Source of the DNA: an uncultured Clostridia bacterium
GTDB taxonomy: Bacteria; Bacillota; Clostridia; UBA1381
Direction of reading: 5' to 3'
Length of the DNA: 12,247 bases
Assembly (NCBI GenBank): GCA_910585795.1
Contig: CAJUFV010000163.1
Span: 1-12,247 of the forward strand
The notes beneath the pieces are model-generated. The model was not told the origin of the DNA, made no database searches, and saw nothing but the letters and a program-made list of their open reading frames with translations. The translations under genes were made by a program, and so were the position numbers. Shown here one piece after another: positions 1 to 5,787 of this stretch; the stretch's first letter is position 1, and every line of letters starts with the position of its first letter.

Positions 1-11
1 ATGTACAAATA

Positions 12-929
12 TTAAAATGTCTCCTGAACCGCATCCGCCATGCTTCCGCGTGTAAACTGAAGCTCAGGATTTTTAACGCTTACCTTCATCCCCTCTGATA
101 CTGAACTGATAATAAACGCGTTACCGCCTATTGTCGCTCCATTTCCTATAACTGTGTCACCGCCAAGAATTGTAGTTCCTGAATAAATAGTAACATTATC
201 CCCTATTGTCGGATGCCTTTTCACACCCTTTAACTCCTGACCCTTTCTGGTAGAAAGCGCCCCCAGCGTCACTCCCTGATAAATCTTAACATTATCACCT
301 ATCCGAGTTGTTTCTCCTATAACGATACCCGTACCATGGTCAATAAAGAAATACTTTCCTATTGACGCGCCGGGATGAATATCTATACCTGTCGAGCTAT
401 GCGCATACTCCGTCATAATACGCGGTATCATCGGAACATCAAGCAGCCATAGCTCATGGGCAATACGATATACCGTAACCGCAAATACACCCGGATACGA
501 GAATATAATCTCATCCGTACTATACGCGGCCGGGTCACCGTTATATGCCGCCTTTATATCTGTATATAAATAATCGCGAATCATCTCCAGCTTATCAAGA
601 AATTTATATGTTATATCCTCTGCCTTCTCATTGATTATAGATTTCCTGCATTCACTGCATAAATCCTGATTACCAAATGCTTTGGCAATTTGTTTTTGTA
701 AATTATACTGAATAAACTCCATTCTTTCTCCGATAAGAAATCTCATATATTCACTTCTGACACGGTTCTTGTCAAAAAAGCCGGGAAATAATATTTTCCT
801 TATTTCCTCCACAATATCTATAAGAACACTCTTGCTCAGCATATTTTCGGCGTCTATTCTACCTGTAATATCATATTTTTTATAACTTTCAAGCAAATTA
901 TTTACAATTGCTTCTGTTCTGTCCGCCAT
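12..929 (-). CDS. cysE: Serine O-acetyltransferase (EpsC-type CysE)
   Basis: Transfers acetyl from acetyl-CoA to L-serine, giving O-acetylserine, the first step of cysteine synthesis in the cytoplasm. The 305-residue protein has a helical N-terminal half (about 1-170) and a C-terminal left-handed beta-helix of hexapeptide repeats (about 180-275). Family motifs are visible: DIHPGA at 183-188, IDHGTG at 196-201, IGETTRIGDNV, YQGVTLG and KRHPTIGDNV. Aligned by eye with E. coli CysE, D183 and H198 match the catalytic D143/H158 pair, with the same 15-residue spacing. The C-terminus ends in Phe (VQETF), not the Ile that E. coli CysE inserts into cysteine synthase, so the classical complex may not form that way (inference). 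A strong AAAAGGAGG lies 7 nt before the ATG. It is transcribed alone, divergently from topB; no cysK is in the window. Confidence 0.95.
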   Translation of the reverse strand: MADRTEAIVNNLLESYKKYDITGRIDAENMLSKSVLIDIVEEIRKILFPGFFDKNRVRSEYMRFLIGERMEFIQYNLQKQIAKAFGNQDLCSECRKSIINEKAEDITYKFLDKLEMIRDYLYTDIKAAYNGDPAAYSTDEIIFSYPGVFAVTVYRIAHELWLLDVPMIPRIMTEYAHSSTGIDIHPGASIGKYFFIDHGTGIVIGETTRIGDNVKIYQGVTLGALSTRKGQELKGVKRHPTIGDNVTIYSGTTILGGDTVIGNGATIGGNAFIISSVSEGMKVSVKNPELQFTRGSMADAVQETF

Positions 930-1096
930 ATTCCATCCTCCTTTTTCTCAATAGTATATTCTATTCCGGTACAGCGCTTTTTTTTCTTAAATTTTTCAAT
1001 AAAAAGCTATAAGACTTCCTTGGCGATTAACTATCCCATACCGCATATCCCGGCTCTTATATGTGCTGTCTCTAAACCAAATCACTGTTTTGTCTG
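930..1096 (-). promoter_or_regulatory. Long 5' leader of cysE
   Basis: From the predicted start site near 1096, about 165 nt of leader precede the cysE ATG. I found no T-box AGGGTGGNACCGCG motif and no SAM-riboswitch core, either of which is often expected before cysteine genes in Bacillota. Short complementary segments exist: on the RNA, ACAGC (1069-1065) can pair with GCTGT (975-971), and CGGTA (1043-1039) with TACCG (971-967). The two pairings cross, so they would exclude each other or form a pseudoknot. A run of A residues precedes the ribosome-binding site. Whether the leader is regulatory is unproven; five-base complementarities can arise by chance. Confidence 0.3.
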
Positions 1097-1103
1097 TGCG
1101 ATT

Positions 1104-1132
1104 ATTATATCACAGCCAACCTATAATTGCAA
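1104..1132 (-). promoter_or_regulatory. Promoter of cysE
   Basis: On the minus strand, a -35 box TTGCAA (1132-1127) is followed by a 17-nt spacer and a perfect -10 box TATAAT (1109-1104). This fits a sigma-70/sigma-A promoter, with predicted start near 1096. It lies about 88 bp from the divergent topB promoter. Confidence 0.7.
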
Positions 1133-1219
1133 TCTGTAATTTAGCAAAGTCAGCCTGTAATGACTTTTCCTGCCGATATTGCCATATAATTAAATTTGTG
1201 ATATTTGTAAATTTAACTC

Positions 1220-1248
1220 TGGAAATATCATTATTTATATGTTACAAT
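1220..1248 (+). promoter_or_regulatory. Promoter of topB
   Basis: The -35-like TGGAAA (1220-1225, 4 of 6 consensus) is followed by a 17-nt spacer and TACAAT (1243-1248, 5 of 6). The predicted start near 1255 leaves a leader of about 30 nt containing AAGGA (1266-1270) before the ATG at 1285. The -35 box is moderate, so the call is less sure than for the other promoters here. Confidence 0.5.
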
Positions 1249-1284
1249 AGATTGTATAAATATATAAGGAAACGGAATTTATAA

Positions 1285-3780
1285 ATGATACTGATAATAG
1301 CGGAAAAACCGTCTTTAGGCCGTGACATAGCCGAAGCTCTTGACGGACAGGTTACAGAAAGAAATAATAGATTTATACGAAAGGGCAATTACGCCGTAAC
1401 ATGGGTATTCGGACATATGCTGTCACTTAAAGAGCCAGAGGATTATGACGTCAAATACAAAAAGTGGTCTCTCGACGCGCTCCCCATATATTTTGATAAC
1501 TGGGAAATGAAAATCGGTGATGATATACAGCAAAACAGAAATTTTGAAACAAAAGAACAACGCGTCAGACTTATAGGTGATTTACTAAGTGAATCGGAAG
1601 CCGTAATACATGCTGGTGACCCTGATGAAGAAGGTCAGCTTCTTATTGATGAAATACTAAGATGGTTCAATTATGATAAACCCGTTATGCGTCTTAATAC
1701 CGGAGACACAACCCGCGGCGGATTACGAAAAGCCTTATCTAATATGAGCGACAACAGCCAAAGCGTTAACGAGGGATGGTCGGCATACGCGCGCAGCGTC
1801 GCAGACCTAATGATAGGCGTAAATATGAGCCGTTTTTTTACATGTACGAATTCAGGAGCGTTGCTGGCGGTAGGCCGTGTACAGACACCAACTTTAGGAC
1901 TTGTTGTAAACCGTGATTTACAGATAGAAGGTCATATAAAATCAACGTATTATGATATTTTTGCCGATATAGATATTGATACCGATGACGGCATAAAAAC
2001 AGTCACTGCAAAATACACACGCAAAAAACAGAAAACTGGTGAAAACAGGCAAATAACAGAAAAAAGCAACGCAGAAGAAATACAAAAATCACTTGAACAC
2101 AAACAGCTTGATAATATTATCATAGAAACAAAAATAGTAAAAGAGGACCCGCCTCTTCCGTTTAATCTAGTAAAGCTACAGAGCTATTGCAGCAGTCATT
2201 TCGGGTACAATCCGGCAGAGGTTATGGATATAACACAGTCATTGCGTGAAACTCATAAGGCCATAACCTATAACCGCTCAGATTGCCAATATCTTTCAGA
2301 GGAACATTTTAAGGAGGCGCCGAAAACCGTTTCACAGGTTATAGATAACATAAAATACTGTCCTGCTGAACTAGATACGTCAATTCATTCAAAATGCTTT
2401 AATGACAAAAATATAACAGCTCATTTCGCGATAATTCCGACAAACAACAAAGTAAATTTAAACAAGCTGACAGAGCGTGAAAAAAATGTGTATCTTGCTG
2501 TGTGTAAGTACTATATCGCGCAGTTCTTACCTAAAGCAATCAAGGAAAAGACGAAGCTTACAGCAGATATTAACGGAGAATATATGCTTGCGGCATATTC
2601 CACCCGTATTATCAGCAAAGGATATTTAGCTATATTTAAAGAAATTAAAACAGAAGAAGCAACGATTCTCAGCGATATTGCCAACGGATTATATTGCGGT
2701 ACAATTGTCCGTACACGCATTGAGGAAAAGGAAACAAAGCCTCCGGCACGCTATACAAAAGCTACGCTTAACGAGAATATGACCCGTATAGCAAAATATG
2801 TGACCGATATAGAAATCAAGAAGCTGCTGCTTGAAAAGGACAAAGACAAAAAAGGCGAGAACGGCTCAATCGGAACATCCGCAACTCGTTCTTCTATTAT
2901 AGACAGTCTTATTGAAAAAGGATATATGCGTGAGGAAGGGAAAAAAATCATCTCAACAGAGCTTGGACGCGAATTATACCGTATACTTCCCGATGAAATA
3001 AAAAAAGCTGACATGACCGCTAAATGGTGGTCCATTCAGGAGGATATACGCTCCGGAGAAAAGCAGTATACCGCGTTGACTGAAAATGTCCTTGATACGA
3101 TAAACATAATATTAAACGAAACATATCCACCTGTACGTCAGGATATTATGACCAAAACAGTCACATCAAAATTTCATGAAATTATAGGTATATGCCCATT
3201 TTGCGGCGGCAATATCATAGAGGGCACAAAGGGCTTCGGATGCAGTAACTGGAAAGAGCCTATAAGCTGTAAATTTACTATATGGAAAAATCAGTCCAGA
3301 GGCATGTTCTCCAATGTCACGGTCACAGCCGCGCAGGCCAAAAAGCTTATAGCAGGTAAAAGTGTTAAAATGAAAAAACTTGTCAAAAACAACGGAGAAA
3401 AATTTGAAGCGGATATAATGCTTAAAGCGGATAAAAATGCTCAATATCCTGTACAACTGGTCTTTGCTCCGCCACAGTCCTTGGGCATATGCCCCAAATG
3501 CGGCAGTGATGTGACCGAAGGAGCAAAAGCATTCTCCTGTAAGTCCGGCTGCGGCTTTATTATATGGAAAAAAAGTGAAAAAGGAATATTCAGAGGTATA
3601 TCTGTTACGTCAGCCATGGTAAAAAAATGGCTTAAAGGCGACAAGGTTAAATGCAATAAATTGACAGAAAAAAATGACAAGCAGTTTTCCGCTGAGGTTT
3701 CAATGATATATAATCCTCAGAATATTTACGGAGTACCTGATTTTAATATAGAATTCACAGATAATTCTGACAAAAAATAA
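1285..3780 (+). CDS. topB: DNA topoisomerase III (type IA), with two C-terminal Cys4 repeats
   Basis: Type IA topoisomerase that passes single strands through a transient 5'-phosphotyrosine break, helping to resolve recombination and replication intermediates. In the 831-residue protein the TOPRIM fold is at 1-135, with AEKPS (6-10) and the metal triad D112, D114 and E116. GRVQTPTLGLVV (197-208), the active-site segment ETHKAITYNRSDCQYL (322-337, nucleophile Y329), HFAIIPT (380-386) and IGTSATRSSIID (529-540) follow in family order. The PLPF and ETHK-ITY-RSDC-YL-EEHF signatures resemble E. coli TopB. E115 stands where E. coli TopB and TopA have Arg. Beyond the 653-residue E. coli length lie two topoisomerase C-terminal zinc-ribbon-like repeats, with cysteines 637/640/653/662 and 736/739/752/756. 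The ATG is preceded by a weak, distant AAGGA, but the N-terminus matches the family. Topoisomerases of this type are also carried by conjugative elements, but no conjugation gene is nearby. Confidence 0.94.
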   Translation: MILIIAEKPSLGRDIAEALDGQVTERNNRFIRKGNYAVTWVFGHMLSLKEPEDYDVKYKKWSLDALPIYFDNWEMKIGDDIQQNRNFETKEQRVRLIGDLLSESEAVIHAGDPDEEGQLLIDEILRWFNYDKPVMRLNTGDTTRGGLRKALSNMSDNSQSVNEGWSAYARSVADLMIGVNMSRFFTCTNSGALLAVGRVQTPTLGLVVNRDLQIEGHIKSTYYDIFADIDIDTDDGIKTVTAKYTRKKQKTGENRQITEKSNAEEIQKSLEHKQLDNIIIETKIVKEDPPLPFNLVKLQSYCSSHFGYNPAEVMDITQSLRETHKAITYNRSDCQYLSEEHFKEAPKTVSQVIDNIKYCPAELDTSIHSKCFNDKNITAHFAIIPTNNKVNLNKLTEREKNVYLAVCKYYIAQFLPKAIKEKTKLTADINGEYMLAAYSTRIISKGYLAIFKEIKTEEATILSDIANGLYCGTIVRTRIEEKETKPPARYTKATLNENMTRIAKYVTDIEIKKLLLEKDKDKKGENGSIGTSATRSSIIDSLIEKGYMREEGKKIISTELGRELYRILPDEIKKADMTAKWWSIQEDIRSGEKQYTALTENVLDTINIILNETYPPVRQDIMTKTVTSKFHEIIGICPFCGGNIIEGTKGFGCSNWKEPISCKFTIWKNQSRGMFSNVTVTAAQAKKLIAGKSVKMKKLVKNNGEKFEADIMLKADKNAQYPVQLVFAPPQSLGICPKCGSDVTEGAKAFSCKSGCGFIIWKKSEKGIFRGISVTSAMVKKWLKGDKVKCNKLTEKNDKQFSAEVSMIYNPQNIYGVPDFNIEFTDNSDKK

Positions 3781-3833
3781 ATATTCATTTTTTACATTTA
3801 CATATCTAACAGTTTTATTTAGGCTAAAGACAA

Positions 3834-3865
3834 AAAAGTACAGTTTATACATAAACTGTACTTTT
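3834..3865. terminator. Bidirectional rho-independent terminator
   Basis: A perfect 14-bp stem (3834-3847 with 3852-3865) has a 4-nt TACA loop. The outer four pairs are A:T, so each transcript ends the stem with a U run. It lies 53 bp after the topB stop and just beyond the stop of the convergent CmpB-family gene, so it can end transcription from both sides. Confidence 0.88.
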
Positions 3866-3869
3866 CAAA

Positions 3870-4472
3870 TTATCTTCTGAATGAATTTTTTATTCTTTTT
3901 ACCAACTCACTGTGACTGCTTTCAAGAAATCCGGCAAAAATCTCCGACTGCTTATCAACATACCACAGCTTTGACGAATCAATGCTTTTTGCAGACATTA
4001 CAGTATCGGCAAGCATTATACACGCTATAACAACAGTTACAATCTGCAAAGGAATAACACCCAGATTATCAATTAATCCAAATGTAAACGGAGCAATAAA
4101 TCTTATCAGAAGTACTGTGAGCACTCCAAAAGCCATGCCGCCTATAAGACATACCCTGCCGCGTATATTAAGCGGCCAGTTAGTATAGTCCCACCACCGC
4201 TGATGAAATAAAGTTTCCAAAAGCCATGAAACAAAATATTCAAGAACTGCTGTTATAAACATCCCCGCAAAAAACAGCGCATATGTATTTTCTATCCAAC
4301 CAAGCAACATAAGGTCAAGCATCGCTCCTATACCATAAATAGGACAAAAGCATGTATTTAAAAATCCGCTGTTAATCCATTTTTTCTGCTGAATTGTATA
4401 GTATAAGGATTCATATGCCCAACCTATGAAGCTAAATACAGCAAAACATAGAAAATATCGGCACATATTCAT
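3870..4472 (-). CDS. CmpB-family membrane protein (putative type IV ABC-transporter component)
   Basis: A 200-residue integral membrane protein of the family annotated as putative ABC-transporter type IV (ABC_trans_CmpB). Recognisable motifs are FSFIGWAYES (13-22), NSGFLNTCFCPIYGIGA (34-50), EYFVSWLLETLFHQRWWDY (78-96) and PLNIRGRVCL (100-109). About five membrane spans are visible, near 5-22, 44-60, 64-86, 107-127 and 139-160, followed by a hydrophilic, basic C-terminal tail. The transported substrate is unknown and the transporter label itself is weakly supported for this family. No ATPase is adjacent. It starts 13 nt after the HD-domain gene, and its GGGGGGAT ribosome-binding site abuts that gene's TAG stop, so the two are very likely co-transcribed. 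A second ATG two codons in is possible. Confidence 0.85.
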   Translation of the reverse strand: MNMCRYFLCFAVFSFIGWAYESLYYTIQQKKWINSGFLNTCFCPIYGIGAMLDLMLLGWIENTYALFFAGMFITAVLEYFVSWLLETLFHQRWWDYTNWPLNIRGRVCLIGGMAFGVLTVLLIRFIAPFTFGLIDNLGVIPLQIVTVVIACIMLADTVMSAKSIDSSKLWYVDKQSEIFAGFLESSHSELVKRIKNSFRR

Positions 4473-4485
4473 TTTTTATCCCCCC

Positions 4486-4989
4486 CTATTCAAACTTTTG
4501 TATCTCCTTGTACAACTCTTTATAATTCATTTCTGTTCCTATTGCCCCGCTTCCATAAGCATTTTTTCGTTTTACCGTTTCATATATAGAGCATGCCTTA
4601 TCCACCAGACAAACTATCCATCCTTCACGGCACAGAGGCGGAACAACAGTCAATGGGAACATATGTTTCTTTATAATGTCACGTTCCGTATCTGAAAGCT
4701 TAAAATCACGCTCCGCATTAGTCAGCGCAGCAGATGGATGTGTGAATCCATGAAGACGCTTCTGCGCTCGGTGCCAGTCATAGAGAAAATAGTCATGAAG
4801 CAGCGCTCCGCGTATAAGCTCACGCTTTTTATAACGTATCCCCATAAATTCCGCCAGCTTAATGCTATAATACGCTACCGCAATAGTATGCTTCAGACAA
4901 GTAGTGTTACCGTGCTGAATAAACTTCTCCATACGACGCAGTTTTGATTTTTCTGACAAATGATACAAGCAATATAACACTGAATTCAT
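4486..4989 (-). CDS. HD-domain phosphohydrolase-like protein
   Basis: A 167-residue soluble protein with the metal-binding pattern of the HD superfamily. Counting from the chosen ATG: H34 (KHT), H65-D66 in LLHDYFLYDWH, H80/H84 in GFTHP, H109 in KKHMFPL and D130 in LVDKACS. HD proteins usually hydrolyse phosphate esters or nucleotides; the substrate here cannot be read from the sequence. The frame could extend five codons upstream to a TTG at 5004, but that codon has no Shine-Dalgarno and would leave a leader of only about 17 nt. The ATG at 4989 has GGGACGGG upstream and was chosen. The gene leads a two-gene operon with the CmpB-family membrane protein, so a role linked to that protein is plausible but unproven. 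Confidence 0.87.
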   Translation of the reverse strand: MNSVLYCLYHLSEKSKLRRMEKFIQHGNTTCLKHTIAVAYYSIKLAEFMGIRYKKRELIRGALLHDYFLYDWHRAQKRLHGFTHPSAALTNAERDFKLSDTERDIIKKHMFPLTVVPPLCREGWIVCLVDKACSIYETVKRKNAYGSGAIGTEMNYKELYKEIQKFE

Positions 4990-4994
4990 TATAA

Positions 4995-5002
4995 CCCGTC
5001 CC
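4995..5002 (-). promoter_or_regulatory. Ribosome-binding site deciding the HD-protein start
   Basis: On the minus strand GGGACGGG lies 5 nt before the ATG at 4989. It overlaps the start of the alternative TTG-initiated frame at 5004, so it can serve only the inner ATG. It is a weak, G-rich Shine-Dalgarno. Confidence 0.45.
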
Positions 5003-5028
5003 AACTATATATTCATTCTATAAGCTAT

Positions 5029-5057
5029 ATTATAGACAAAGAGACACAATATGTCAA
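5029..5057 (-). promoter_or_regulatory. Perfect consensus promoter of the HD/CmpB operon
   Basis: On the minus strand TTGACA (5057-5052), exactly 17 nt, then TATAAT (5034-5029): twelve of twelve consensus bases at optimal spacing. The predicted start is near 5022, giving a leader of about 33 nt before the ATG at 4989. Such a promoter is expected to be strong unless an operator limits it; no clear inverted-repeat operator overlaps it. Confidence 0.85.
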
Positions 5058-5152
5058 TGCTTTGTATGTTTTATTTATAAATTTTTAATTTTTATGCTGA
5101 TAATATTTTTTCCCTTAAAGTATAATATAATCCCAGCGTACAAGCACTAATA

Positions 5153-5193
5153 AAAATACAGCGGCACATCCATATGATGTATCGCTGTATTTT
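5153..5193 (-). terminator. Terminator-like hairpin in the intergenic gap
   Basis: An 11-bp outer stem (5153-5163 with 5183-5193) continues through a G:U pair and a C:A mismatch into a 5-bp inner stem (ACATC with GATGT) closed by a CATAT loop. Read leftward, the stem ends in a TTTTTATT run, so it best fits a minus-strand terminator. It probably served the decayed VOC gene and also insulates the HD/CmpB promoter from the operon to the right. Between 5194 and 5303 I see nothing but AT-rich sequence. Confidence 0.65.
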
Positions 5194-5303
5194 ACTCAAT
5201 TTAAAATGTTTTCCATTACATATAGCTTGAAATATAATATATCTCACATACAATAATTCAATTTACACTCACTTCACAATTCTGAAAACTAGAATTTTTC
5301 GCA

Positions 5304-5631
5304 TTACATAGGTGTTCCTACTTCCATTAAATTACCATCTAAATCGTAACAACAAATTACTTTTTATCCCCAGCTATGCATCATAAGTTTATTGACATAT
5401 TGGATTTAGGGATATAATTTTTCCAAATTTTCAATAAAAGCTTCTATATCTTGTTCTTCAAAATACAGTTCAGAAAAATTGTTTTTCCAGATAATATTCT
5501 TTCTCCAAATTTTTTATCTTAAAACACAAGACCTTACGTTAAAATTATATTGCCATCATTATCAAGTACCATATCACGACTGAACAAGTAATGATAATAT
5601 TTTTTCGATTGTTCAATATCTTTAAATTCAT
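5304..5631 (-). pseudogene. VOC superfamily (glyoxalase/bleomycin-resistance-like) pseudogene
   Basis: No intact frame exists, but the minus strand translates in two frames to a recognisable VOC protein. The first frame gives EFKDIEQSKKYYHYLFSRDM, then DNDGNIILT, stop, GLVF, stop, DKK. The second gives WKNNFSELYFEEQDIEAF, ENLEKLYP, stop, IQYVNKLMMHSWG, stop, KVICCYDLDGNLMEVGTPM and a final TAA. Typical relatives read NNFELYFEEDD, PWGQRVIRFYDPDGHxIEVG and end near 110-125 residues, as here. Internal TAA stops are at 5534-5536, 5519-5521, 5406-5408 and 5364-5366; a frameshift lies between about 5480 and 5518. An AGGAGG (5642-5647) still precedes the 5' end. Intact members are small metal-binding dioxygenase-fold proteins of varied function; the original role cannot be assigned. 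Confidence 0.85.
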
Positions 5632-5787
5632 TGTCCGTATACCTCCTTAATTCCGATTTCTCATGTGGTATCTCCAGACAAATAGACATCTATATACTTG
5701 CTTATAAAATATTTATCTGCTGCCCGCAGCGTATATTTACAGGCTTGTTTTCAACGGGCGTACACTTTCGAAAAGATAGAATACCTT
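5632..5787 (-). other. Intergenic stretch with a possible unrecognised gene remnant
   Basis: Between the SLH-protein stop and the VOC pseudogene, one minus-strand frame reads RAADKYFISKYIDVYLSGDT, then a stop and EIGIKEVYGQ before a TGA at 5628-5630. This looks more protein-like than chance, and could be the tail of another decayed gene, but I cannot assign a family. GCCCG/CGGGC complementarity (5722-5726 with 5754-5758) is too short and has too long a loop to call a terminator, so no clear terminator of the SLH operon was found. Confidence 0.2.

Noticed and set aside
930..1100. T-box or SAM riboswitch before cysE
   Set aside because: No AGGGTGGNACCGCG antiterminator motif, no recognisable SAM-I core and no clear terminator stem before the start.
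1063..1284. 73-codon open frame directly upstream of topB, plus strand
   Set aside because: It lies across the divergent promoter region, including the topB promoter and the cysE leader, has no ribosome-binding site at its ATG, and has biased, low-information composition.
1285..3780. topB as part of an integrated conjugative element
   Set aside because: No relaxase, integrase, coupling protein, attachment-site repeat or conjugation gene is seen on either side within the window.
5121..5130. TATAATATAA as a plus-strand -10 box
   Set aside because: No acceptable -35 box lies 16-18 nt upstream and no gene follows; it is probably chance in AT-rich sequence.
5304..5631. Stop-codon recoding (TAA read as Gln) in the VOC remnant
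   Set aside because: All intact genes around use TAA or TAG as ordinary stops, and the remnant also has a frameshift, so decay explains it better.
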